Source of the DNA: Pleurocapsa minor GSE-CHR-MK 17-07R
GTDB lineage: Bacteria; Chloroflexota; Anaerolineae; Aggregatilineales; Phototrophicaceae
NCBI GenBank assembly: GCA_019359125.1
Contig: JAHHHY010000003.1
Coordinates: 186,001-250,000, forward strand
Direction: 5' to 3'
DNA: 64,000 nucleotides
The first letter of the stretch is position 1. Each line of letters starts with the position of its first letter. A program made the translations under genes and the position numbers. Shown in pieces: positions 24,520-32,576 of the stretch. A model generated the notes under the pieces. That model was given only the letters and a program-made list of their open reading frames with translations, did not search any database and was not told where the DNA came from.

Positions 24520-26649
24520 ATGTCTGCACTGCACAACCTGCGCGAGAGCTTTGAGCGCACGCTCATCGGCAATCGCCTGCAAACGAAAGATATGGCACAC
24601 CAGACGGCATCGAACCCGATTGCGCTGGCTGTGCTGGCCAGCGACGCGCTGTCCTCGGTGTCGTATGCCACTGAAGAAATCCTGATCATCCTGAATACCG
24701 GCGCCATCGCAGGCTTTGCCCTGTTTGGCTTCACCGGCAATGCCATTTCGATTCCGCTGGCCATCGCCATTTCGATCCTGATCATCATCGTGACGATCTC
24801 GTATCGCCAGACGATCTTCTCGAATCCGGCAGGCGGCGGCGGCTACCGCGTCGCCAAGGAAAATCTGGGCGAAGAAATGGCCCAGATCACCGGCGCATCG
24901 CTCATGCTGGACTATATCCTGGTGGTGGCCGTCAGCATCAGTGCCGGCGTGGCCAACATCATCAGCGTGGTGCCAGCCATCGCGCCCTATCGTGTGCCGA
25001 TCACCGTGGGCGTCATCCTGTTCATGACCGTCGTCAACCTGCGCGGCGTGAAAGAAAGCGCGCGCCTGTTCGCTGTTCCCACCTATTTTTTCCTGGTGAC
25101 CATCTTCATCGCGCTGATCGTCGGCTTCGTCCGCCTGGCGACCGGCTCACTGGGCACGGTGACCGGCGTCGAGCCGATCGCGCATGACATCCTGGAGCCG
25201 ATCACGGTGCTGCTGCTGCTGCGCGCCTTCTCGTCTGGCTGTACGGCCCTGACCGGCATCGAAGCCATCTCGAATGACACGCAGTTGTTCAAGCCGCCGC
25301 GTGCCAACAACGCGGCCAAGACGCTGCTGGCGATGAGCGTCATCCTGATTGTGCTGTTCCTCAGCATCACGGTGCTGGCAAACGCCATCCAGGCGATTCC
25401 CTCTCACGAAGAAACGATCATCAGCCAGGTCGCACGAACGATTTACGGCGAAGAAGGCGTGGGTGGCGTCGCCTATGTGCTGACGATGGCCGGCGCATTT
25501 GCCGTGCTGTTCATGGCCGCCAACACCGCCTTCGCAGACTTTCCGCAGCTGGCCGCGCTGGCCAGCGCCGACGGTTTCCTGCCGCGCCAGCTCACCTACC
25601 GCGGGCGCCGACTGGTCTTCAGCTGGGGCATCGCCACGCTCACCGCAGGCTCGATCGCGATTGTGGTGGTGACCGGCGCCATCGTCACCAATATCATCCC
25701 GCTGTATGCCATCGGCGTGTTCCTCGGCTTCAGCATCAGCCAGACAGGCATGGTGCGCCGCTTCTGGCGTGCCGGACACGTGGGCAAAGACGAATTCGTG
25801 TGGGGCCTGGAAACCAAGATTTTCTATGACCCTCAGTGGCGCCTGAAGATTGCCATCTCCGCCATCGGCGCCTTCATCACCTTTGTGGTGCTGGTGGTGT
25901 TCATCATCACCAAGTTCACCGCAGGCGCATGGTTCATCTGCATCCTGATTCCGGCGCTGGTGTGGATCTTCTTCCGTATTCATCGCCACTATAAGGAAGT
26001 CGCGGCCAAGCTGAAGCTGGTCGACGTGCCGATCTTCTCGCACAAGGCGGTCGAATTCGATCCGGAAATTCATCAGGAACTGGCCGTCTATTTCTGCGAC
26101 ACCTGGTCGATGCTGTCGGTGCGCGTGATGGAAGCCATCCTCAAGCGCGGGCTGCCGTTTGTGGTCATCCACAGCGACGTCAATCCGAAGGCGACCGAGA
26201 AATTCCGCGCCCGTTCGGCTGAAATCGTGGAAGCCAACGGCTGGGACCCGGACATGATCCAGGTGGTCGAGGAGCCGTATCGCGACCTGTTCCGCAGTGT
26301 GCATGCCACGCTGACGGCCTTCAGCAATCGTTACCCGGATGTGTATTTCGAGGTCTACATCGGCGCGCTGCGTCTGAAGGCGCCGTATAACTTCCTGCAC
26401 ATGGCCACCGACCGCTTCCTGCGCGACGCGCTGGAAGACCTGGAGAATGTGTCGCTCAATATCAAGCACCTGAATATCGACAAGATTCCGCTGCCGCCGG
26501 GCTTCAAGGTCACGTTCGAGCATTCGGGCCATCATCACGACGATGGCAGCGAAGCACTGCACGACCGCCACGCGCATGCCGAACATCACGACGAGGCCGC
26601 GCCAGCCCCGTCTGGAGAGCACAAGCCGCCAACCACACCGGCGGGCTAA
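24520..26649 (+). CDS. APC-superfamily permease, KimA-like K+ importer
   Basis: This 709-residue APC permease has about 12 hydrophobic helices from residue 30 to 480. The KimA-type landmarks are LASDALSSVSYATEEILIIL, ISYRQTIFSNPAGGGGYRVAKENLG and SGCTALTGIEAISND, with the discontinuous helix GGGG. A long cytoplasmic C-terminal domain follows (residues about 490-690: VDVPIFSHKAVEFDPEIHQELAVYF..., FVVIHSDVNPKATEKF) plus a His/Asp-rich tail (HHHDDG...HDRHAHAEHHDE) that could bind metal. KimA proteins are high-affinity potassium transporters inhibited by c-di-AMP. A ribosome site AGGGGG is about 12 nt upstream. It is monocistronic, with a terminator at 26674. The substrate assignment is by similarity only. 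Confidence 0.83.
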   Translation: MSALHNLRESFERTLIGNRLQTKDMAHQTASNPIALAVLASDALSSVSYATEEILIILNTGAIAGFALFGFTGNAISIPLAIAISILIIIVTISYRQTIFSNPAGGGGYRVAKENLGEEMAQITGASLMLDYILVVAVSISAGVANIISVVPAIAPYRVPITVGVILFMTVVNLRGVKESARLFAVPTYFFLVTIFIALIVGFVRLATGSLGTVTGVEPIAHDILEPITVLLLLRAFSSGCTALTGIEAISNDTQLFKPPRANNAAKTLLAMSVILIVLFLSITVLANAIQAIPSHEETIISQVARTIYGEEGVGGVAYVLTMAGAFAVLFMAANTAFADFPQLAALASADGFLPRQLTYRGRRLVFSWGIATLTAGSIAIVVVTGAIVTNIIPLYAIGVFLGFSISQTGMVRRFWRAGHVGKDEFVWGLETKIFYDPQWRLKIAISAIGAFITFVVLVVFIITKFTAGAWFICILIPALVWIFFRIHRHYKEVAAKLKLVDVPIFSHKAVEFDPEIHQELAVYFCDTWSMLSVRVMEAILKRGLPFVVIHSDVNPKATEKFRARSAEIVEANGWDPDMIQVVEEPYRDLFRSVHATLTAFSNRYPDVYFEVYIGALRLKAPYNFLHMATDRFLRDALEDLENVSLNIKHLNIDKIPLPPGFKVTFEHSGHHHDDGSEALHDRHAHAEHHDEAAPAPSGEHKPPTTPAG

Positions 26650-26673
26650 AGGGCCAGATTTACCCCAGGGATA

Positions 26674-26715
26674 AAAAAAGAGCGACCGCTGCGTTGCACA
26701 GCGGTCGCTCTTTTT
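26674..26715 (+). terminator. Bidirectional intrinsic terminator
   Basis: AAAAAGAGCGACCGCTG and CAGCGGTCGCTCTTTTT are perfectly complementary around a 7-nt loop. It separates the permease from the convergent fasciclin gene and can work in both directions. Confidence 0.93.
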
Positions 26716-26743
26716 ATGATGGCCTGTTACGTGCCCGTGGGGT

Positions 26744-27841
26744 TTATTCCAGCGGGGGCAGCAGCACTGCATCAATCACATGGATAACGCCGTTGGCGGC
26801 ATCCAGGTCATTGCCAATGATATTGGCATTGTTGATCATGGGGAATCTGGTCTCTCCGAGCAGGAAGCTCAGCTGGGCGCCATTGGCCGTATTCAGTAGT
26901 AGGGTGGGAGTGGCAGCCGAGGCATCCACGCCACCATTCCAGGCGGGCAGCTCGACCGCGGGATCTGCGGGCAAGAACAGGGCAAGTCCGAGGTCAAAGC
27001 TGTGCACTGTACCCGGGACGACATGAAAGGTGACGATCGAGGCCAGCAGTTCGGTATCCGCCAGCACGTCTTCAGCCGTGACACCCAGCGCCTCAAAAGC
27101 CGCCGCGAATGCAGCATCGGTCGGAGCGAAAACGGTGATGTTTGCTTCCGGATCCAGCACAGTCTCCGTCAATCCCAGCGCATCCAAAGCCGCAAGAAGC
27201 ACCGTGAACTGCGGGGTTTCTGACGTCGCAGACGCAGAAACGATCTCGCCGATCGTCCTCAGCTCTGGCAGCAGCACGGCATCAATGACATGGATGACGC
27301 CATTTGAAGCCGGAATATCAGACGATTCCAGCACAATATTCGCCTTATCCACGCGTACACCGGTCTCGGTCGCGTAGAAATCGAGATAGCCGCCCTGCAG
27401 CGTAGGCCTTGAATAAGTCAGACCAGCAGGCGCGCCTTGATCGACAAGGCCCGTCACACTGTCGACGATAACCTCGGAAGTGAGCGGAAACGAGACGACA
27501 TGATACTGCAGGATCCTGGTGACCAGTTCTGAATCAGCCAGTAGAGCTGCCACCACATCCGCACCCATCGCCTCAGCGAGCGCAGCAAAAGCGGCGTCGG
27601 TCGGTGCAAAAACAGTCAGCTGCGAGTCCGGGTCGGCCAGGGCTGCGGCCACAGCCGGGTCAGCGATTCCGATGGCACCCATCAGTGCCGTAAATTCGGG
27701 GGTTTCAGCAGATGACATCGAGGTAACAATCTCGGCGATTGTCATCGTAGAGGTATCCACAGTTTCCTGGGCAGCGATGGGCCCTGCAAGTGCAGTAACC
27801 ATCAGAGCAGCAGCGGAGAGGCCCATTAAAATCTTACGCAT
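26744..27841 (-). CDS. Secreted protein with two fasciclin (FAS1) domains, copy 1
   Basis: A signal peptide (MRKILMGLSAAALMVTALAGPIAAQ) leads into two FAS1 domains of about 140-160 residues. Each starts with the H1 motif (LTVFAPTDAAFAALAEAM, ITVFAPTDAAFAAAFEAL), has the YHVV/FHVVPG element, and ends with the H2 motif (NGVIHVIDAVLLP). FAS1 proteins are extracellular adhesion modules; in bacteria the function is poorly defined. The last of three consecutive, same-strand genes of identical layout. It differs most from the others in the inter-motif regions and has its own terminator. Confidence 0.92.
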   Translation of the reverse strand: MRKILMGLSAAALMVTALAGPIAAQETVDTSTMTIAEIVTSMSSAETPEFTALMGAIGIADPAVAAALADPDSQLTVFAPTDAAFAALAEAMGADVVAALLADSELVTRILQYHVVSFPLTSEVIVDSVTGLVDQGAPAGLTYSRPTLQGGYLDFYATETGVRVDKANIVLESSDIPASNGVIHVIDAVLLPELRTIGEIVSASATSETPQFTVLLAALDALGLTETVLDPEANITVFAPTDAAFAAAFEALGVTAEDVLADTELLASIVTFHVVPGTVHSFDLGLALFLPADPAVELPAWNGGVDASAATPTLLLNTANGAQLSFLLGETRFPMINNANIIGNDLDAANGVIHVIDAVLLPPLE

Positions 27842-28055
27842 CTTTACACGTTCTCCTCATGAATTGTGCCCGCCACATTAAATCAGTGAGGGTCACTGTA
27901 ACAATGCTATACTTGCAAGGAACCGCATAAATATGAGTAATTCATGAGAGCGGGGCTCGTCGATGCTGATTTTTTCAACGCATAAGCTGGGTAGGTGGAT
28001 AAGTAGGGCAGCAGGCTGAGAATTTTCCATTAAGGCACTCTTGCATAAGCTTAAC

Positions 28056-28094
28056 AAAAAGAGGGTGAGAGCTTAAGGGCTCTCACCCTCTTTT
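28056..28094 (-). terminator. Intrinsic terminator of FAS1 copy 2
   Basis: AAAAGAGGGTGAGAGC and GCTCTCACCCTCTTTT form a 16-bp perfect stem with a 6-nt loop just downstream of the gene at 28110 (minus strand). Confidence 0.9.
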
Positions 28095-28109
28095 CTATAC
28101 GTATTGCGT

Positions 28110-29210
28110 TTATTCCAGCGGGGGCAGCAGCACGCTGTCGATGACGTGAATCACGCCATTGGTCGCGTCGATGTCGTTGGCGACGATCGTGGCCGCATCA
28201 ATGAACGGCACGCCGGCTTCGTTCAGCGTGAAGGTCAGCTGCGCGCCATTGGCCGTGTTGACCAGCAGACCGGTGCCCTCTTCATTCAGGCCGCCGTTCC
28301 ATTCAGGAGTCTCGGCATCGGCGACACCGGACATCATATCGGGCACCAGCGCGGCAATCAGGTCGCCGGAGGTCACGCTGCCGGGCACGATGTGGTAGGT
28401 CACGATGGCGGCCAGCAGTTCGGTATCGGCCAGCACATCTTCAGCGGTGACGCCGAGCGCTTCAAACGCGGCGGCAAACGCAGCGTCGGTCGGCGCAAAG
28501 ACGGTCAGGTCAGATTCGGGATCGAGCACGGTTTCCGTCAGGCCCAGGGCTTCGACGGCGGCCAGCAGCACAGTGAACTGGGGAGTCTCGGCAGAGGCAG
28601 AGGCGACGACCAGCTCGCCAACAGACTGCTGCGCGGGCAGCAGGACGGCATCGATCACATGGATCAGGCCGTTGGAGGCCGGGATGTCCACCGACTCCAG
28701 CACAATATTGGCGCCGTCGATCGAGACACCGGTTTCGGTGGCGCGGAAATCGACCGACTCACCGAGCAGCGTCTCCACGGAGTAAGTCAGGCCAGCACCC
28801 ATTTCCATGCCAACAACTGCGGTCACGGCTCCGACGATAGAGGCGGAATCCAGACGGCCGGGGATGACATGGTAGGCCAGGATATTGGAGAGCGCGGTCT
28901 GGTCGGCCAGGATAGCGGCAAATGTCTCTTCACCCAGCGCTTCAGCCAGCGCATTAAAGGCGGCGTCGGTCGGGGCGAACACGGTGAGTTGGAGTTCAGG
29001 ATCGCTGAGCGCAGCGGCGACCGCGGGGTCAGCCAGGCCGACAGCCGTCATCAGGACCGAGAATTCAGGGACATCAGCCGTCGACAATGCCGTAGCAATC
29101 TCGGCAATCGTCATTGTGGAGGTATCGACTGCGTCCTGGGCGGTTATGGGCGCCGCGAACGCGGTCACAACGAGGGCTGCTGCTGCGGCTGTCATCAGAA
29201 ACTTGCGCAT
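28110..29210 (-). CDS. Secreted protein with two fasciclin (FAS1) domains, copy 2
   Basis: The start is ATG 29210 (AAGGAG 10 nt upstream); the frame is open to 29306 but without a ribosome site. A signal peptide (MRKFLMTAAAAALVVTAFAAPITAQ) precedes two FAS1 domains: TVFAPTDAAFNALAEALGEE...YHVIPG...IDAVLLP and TVFAPTDAAFAAAFEALGVT...YHIVPG...IDSVLLP. The second domain is nearly identical in sequence to that of copy 1 (EALGVTAEDVLADTELLA), so copies 1 and 2 are recent relatives. It is secreted or surface-attached; adhesion is the likely role from the family. Confidence 0.93.
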   Translation of the reverse strand: MRKFLMTAAAAALVVTAFAAPITAQDAVDTSTMTIAEIATALSTADVPEFSVLMTAVGLADPAVAAALSDPELQLTVFAPTDAAFNALAEALGEETFAAILADQTALSNILAYHVIPGRLDSASIVGAVTAVVGMEMGAGLTYSVETLLGESVDFRATETGVSIDGANIVLESVDIPASNGLIHVIDAVLLPAQQSVGELVVASASAETPQFTVLLAAVEALGLTETVLDPESDLTVFAPTDAAFAAAFEALGVTAEDVLADTELLAAIVTYHIVPGSVTSGDLIAALVPDMMSGVADAETPEWNGGLNEEGTGLLVNTANGAQLTFTLNEAGVPFIDAATIVANDIDATNGVIHVIDSVLLPPLE

Positions 29211-29403
29211 AGGGGTGGTACTCCTTACAAATAGGCACGTGCCAGCAAAGTAATTTTGCCAGACGCGCAAGACTGTAGCCGGTGCTTGTAAGCAGCAGGC
29301 AAGCATTTACTGAGCTTTACGTGAGCGCCGCGCTTTCCTCACCAGCGTGATTCTCCGGTCGTGCCCCGTGCAATCATCACCAGCCCAGCCGAATCGGGGC
29401 AAC

Positions 29404-29440
29404 AAAAAAGGGTGGGAGCCGCGTTCGGCTCCCACCCTTT
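29404..29440 (-). terminator. Intrinsic terminator of FAS1 copy 3
   Basis: AAAGGGTGGGAGCC and GGCTCCCACCCTTT form a perfect 14-bp stem with a 6-nt loop. On the minus strand it lies downstream of the gene at 29467 and is followed by TTTTTT. Confidence 0.88.
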
Positions 29441-29466
29441 AGCGTGTTACAGGGTACAGGTGATTG

Positions 29467-30489
29467 TTATTCGGTCGGCGGCAGGATCACTGCGTCGATG
29501 ACGTGAACCACACCGTTGGCAGCTTCGACGTCGGTGGCCACAATGTTGGCACCGGCGATCATCGCGCCCATGTCGCTGACGGAGATGACAGCTTCGTCAC
29601 CATTCAGCATTTCCAGAACCAGGTTGCCGTCTTCGTCCAGCAGCTCGGCCACGTCAGCGTAGTAAGCGACGCCACCATACACGTGGTACAGCAGGATGTC
29701 GGTCAGCGCGGCGGTATCGGCCAGCAGGGCGGCGAAACCTTCTTCACCCAGAGCTTCGGCGACCGCAGCGAAAGCGGCGTCGGTCGGGGCAAACACGGTC
29801 AGTTCGGCTTCGGGATCGCTCAGGGCTTCCAGAACGGCGGGATCAGCGGCAGCAACAGCGGCCAGCAGGGTGGTGAATTCCGGAGCTTCTTCGGCGCTGG
29901 CCAGGTCGGTGACCAGCTCAGCCAGGGTGCGGCTTTCCGGCAGAATCACACCGGTGATGACGTGAATCACGCCGTTGGCAGCGGTGATGTCGACGGTCTC
30001 GATGATGGCTTCGCCACCATCAACTTCGATGACATTGTCTTCACGCAGAGTGAAGTCGATGTACTGGCCCTGGAGGGATTCCACCGAGATGGTGCTGTTG
30101 GCGCCTTCGAACAGGCTGATCAGGTCAGCGCTGGGGACGGTGCCCGAAACGACGTGGTACAGCAGGATGTTGGTCAGAGCAGCCTGATCTTCCAGCAGAG
30201 CAGCGAAAGCTTCTTCACCGAGGGCTTCGGCCACCGCTGCGAAAGCAGCGTCGGTCGGGGCGAACACGGTCAGTTCGGCTTCGGGATCGCTCAGGGCTTC
30301 GAGAACTGCGGGATCAGCGAGGCCCACGGCAGCGAGCAGGGTGGAGAATTCCGGGGTTTCTGCGCTGGCGGAAGCGACAACGATTTCAGCAATCGTCAGT
30401 TCGCTCATGTCATCCTGTGCGCTGATCGGTGCGGCAAAGGCCGTTACCGAAAGCGCGAGTGCCGAAGCGGCGAGCAATACTTTACGCAT
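29467..30489 (-). CDS. Secreted protein with two fasciclin (FAS1) domains, copy 3
   Basis: ATG 30489 has GAGGAG nine nt upstream; a TTG two codons earlier is less likely. A signal peptide (MRKVLLAASALALSVTAFAAPISAQ) is followed by two FAS1 domains that resemble each other more than those of copies 1 and 2: both have ELTVFAPTDAAFAAVAEALGEE, AALTNILLYHVV or AALTDILLYHVY, and NGVIHVI or NGVVHVI motifs. The near-identical 60-residue stretches in the two halves suggest internal duplication or gene conversion. At 340 residues it is the shortest of the trio, and very acidic. Confidence 0.93.
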   Translation of the reverse strand: MRKVLLAASALALSVTAFAAPISAQDDMSELTIAEIVVASASAETPEFSTLLAAVGLADPAVLEALSDPEAELTVFAPTDAAFAAVAEALGEEAFAALLEDQAALTNILLYHVVSGTVPSADLISLFEGANSTISVESLQGQYIDFTLREDNVIEVDGGEAIIETVDITAANGVIHVITGVILPESRTLAELVTDLASAEEAPEFTTLLAAVAAADPAVLEALSDPEAELTVFAPTDAAFAAVAEALGEEGFAALLADTAALTDILLYHVYGGVAYYADVAELLDEDGNLVLEMLNGDEAVISVSDMGAMIAGANIVATDVEAANGVVHVIDAVILPPTE

Positions 30490-30699
30490 ATTCAAGTGCT
30501 CCTCAATCTCAAGATACCGTTAAAAGTCATCGACAGATCATTTCCGTCGAACTGCCACCATATTGCCTTTGCAATCTAAGTCGAAATCGTGCTGGTCATA
30601 AAAATTACGTGAGTAATAATCGGGAGTATTCAGCAAAATTTTCATAAAACGTAGGCTGTTACCTTAAGGAAAACCCTCAATGCCGACTAAACCGCTCAT

Positions 30700-30748
30700 A
30701 AAGCAAAAAGCTCCCCTGCACGGGAAGCACAGGGGAGCTTTTTGCTTT
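30700..30748 (-). terminator. Intrinsic terminator of amt
   Basis: AAAGCAAAAAGCTCCCCTG and CAGGGGAGCTTTTTGCTTT are perfectly paired over 19 bp with an 11-nt loop; the stem includes internal A/T tracts. It sits 36 nt beyond the amt stop. Confidence 0.93.
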
Positions 30749-30783
30749 GTATCAGCGTTTATTCTTGTGCTGCTGTCTGTCCG

Positions 30784-32253
30784 CTAGTCGGCGGCGGCGG
30801 GGGCAGCGCTGGGGCTGCGGCCACCGACAGGCCCCGAATGCGCATCGATTTCCGTCAGCGGCAGAACATCCGGCCAGGCGCTGACACCGTGCTCATAGGC
30901 ATCGATGTGATCTTCACCGGCGGCATGCACACGCAGGCGCTTGACGGCTTTCAGGGCCAGGAACACGCCACCCATCGTGACTGCGACCCAGGCGACCGTG
31001 CTGACCGAGCCGATCAGCTGCGTGACCAGGATCTGGGCGCTGCCACCGGCCACCAGCAGGCCACCAAGGCCGCTGTTGACGTTGGCCGCAAACGGGGTCA
31101 GGCTGGGCTCAGCGAACAGGCCAATCGCCAGCGTGCCGAAGATACCGCAGGCACCGTGCACCGCGAAGGCACCCACCGGGTCGTCGATCTTGAGCTTCTC
31201 CATCAGGTCGGTCACCAGCAGCACCAGCACGCCGCCCAGCACACCGATAATCAGGCTGGCGACCGGGCTGACGAAGGCGCAGCCAGCGGTGATGGCCACC
31301 AGGCCAGCCAGCGAGCCGTTCATCGCGGCCATCAGGTCCCACTTCTTGGTGCGGAAGTACTGGAACACCATGGCGATCAGCGCGCCAGCGCCAGCGGCCA
31401 GCGTAGTATTCAGGGCGACGATGCCCACGACACCCGCATTGCCATACATGCCCAGCGTGGAGCCGGGGTTAAAGCCGTACCAGCCGAACCACAGAATCAT
31501 GGTACCAATGACCGCCAGGCCAAAGTTGTGCGGCGCAGTCGCCTTGCCCCACACCTTGCCCTTGCGCGGGCCCAGCAGAATGGCACCCACCAGCGCCGTC
31601 ACACCACCAACCGTATGGACCACGGTGCTGCCTGCGAAGTCGAAGAAGCCCTGCTGGAACAGCCAGCCGCCGCCCCACACCCAGTGCACCACCACGGGGT
31701 AAACGACTGCCGCGATGATGCCAGAGTAGATCAGGTCACCGACAAAGTCGGTACGTTCAGCCATAGCGCCGGTGGCGATCGTGGACGCCGTGGCCGCAAA
31801 AGCAAACTGGAAGAAGAACATCGTGAGAACGCTGATATTGCCGTAGTAGATGGTATCCGCAGCATCTAGACCCGGCATAAACAACGTCGTGCCGAATAAC
31901 CCGCTGCCATTATCGGCGCCGAAGGCGATGCCGAAACCGACCAGCCAGAAGACCACGGCTGTCAGCGCCGCATCGATGAAGTTTTCCAGCAGCGCGTTGA
32001 CCACGCTGGTCTGGCGGATGAGCCCTGCTTCCAGCATCGCGAAACCGGCCTGCATGAAGAAGACGATAAAGCCCGCCAGCAGCACCCACGTGGTATCGAT
32101 GGCGATCTTAAGGGTATTGAATTCATCGAGCGTCACAGTTGCTACAGCGTCGGCATCCTGTGCGAATGCAAACTGTGTCCCAAATACTGCCATGATTAAG
32201 GTGGCGATGCCGATGAACAGTATACGCCGCCAGGTCCGTGCTGATTTGTTCAT
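30784..32253 (-). CDS. amt: Ammonium transporter, AmtB family
   Basis: A signal-like first helix (cleaved in E. coli AmtB) is followed by 11 helices. The Amt landmarks are LAGFIVFFMQAGFAMLEAG, FFQFAFAATASTIATGAMAER, the pore His in STVVHTVGGVTALVGAILLG, and the second His in AFAVHGACGIFG. The protein has 489 residues, including a Pro/Ala-rich 30-residue tail. The start is ATG 32253, with a GGGAG 12 nt upstream. No glnK/glnB gene lies next to it, as is usual for amt operons. A PucR regulator lies directly upstream on the same strand, separated by about 320 bp that contain no terminator I can identify. Confidence 0.95.
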   Translation of the reverse strand: MNKSARTWRRILFIGIATLIMAVFGTQFAFAQDADAVATVTLDEFNTLKIAIDTTWVLLAGFIVFFMQAGFAMLEAGLIRQTSVVNALLENFIDAALTAVVFWLVGFGIAFGADNGSGLFGTTLFMPGLDAADTIYYGNISVLTMFFFQFAFAATASTIATGAMAERTDFVGDLIYSGIIAAVVYPVVVHWVWGGGWLFQQGFFDFAGSTVVHTVGGVTALVGAILLGPRKGKVWGKATAPHNFGLAVIGTMILWFGWYGFNPGSTLGMYGNAGVVGIVALNTTLAAGAGALIAMVFQYFRTKKWDLMAAMNGSLAGLVAITAGCAFVSPVASLIIGVLGGVLVLLVTDLMEKLKIDDPVGAFAVHGACGIFGTLAIGLFAEPSLTPFAANVNSGLGGLLVAGGSAQILVTQLIGSVSTVAWVAVTMGGVFLALKAVKRLRVHAAGEDHIDAYEHGVSAWPDVLPLTEIDAHSGPVGGRSPSAAPAAAD

Positions 32254-32576
32254 GTCCCCATACTCCCGTTGCTGAGATGCCTGCCTATGCAGCACAACGC
32301 CGTTTGTTTCGGCATTTGCGCATGTGTGGCATCACTATAGCGGGTGCGATTGGTGACATTTCACATCAAGAAGACATAAATTTTAGGGAGTCCTTTTGTG
32401 AGATTGTCACATTCGCACGATGGCATAGCGAAACTGCACAATCACTTTATGAGCGACTCGTGAAATCTGCCTTGATTTTTGCGCTTCACTTGTGCAGTTT
32501 ATATACAGACCTTGTAAGAACACCTAAATGACCGGGCAGGCCTGTGCCGACCGTCCGCGCGCCCGGCTGGGGGTTA
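32254..32576. other. Intergenic region upstream of amt
   Basis: This 323-bp gap separates the PucR gene stop from amt and is noticeably AT-rich in its middle. On the minus strand, TATAGT (complement of 32334-32339) is a possible -10 box for amt, but no good -35 box accompanies it. No ORF, hairpin array or RNA gene is evident. Confidence 0.4.

Noticed and set aside
24274..24520. c-di-AMP (ydaO) riboswitch
   Set aside because: Expected from gene context, but I cannot find the conserved core, so it is only noted as a structured leader.
25147..26775. Long minus-strand open frame (542 codons) opposite the KimA-like permease
   Set aside because: It is an antisense shadow: composition is Arg/His/Asp-rich with no domain, and the plus strand encodes a well-conserved permease.
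28104..30579. Plus-strand open frames opposite the FAS1 genes
   Set aside because: They mirror the FAS1 repeats and have no signal peptide or family features.
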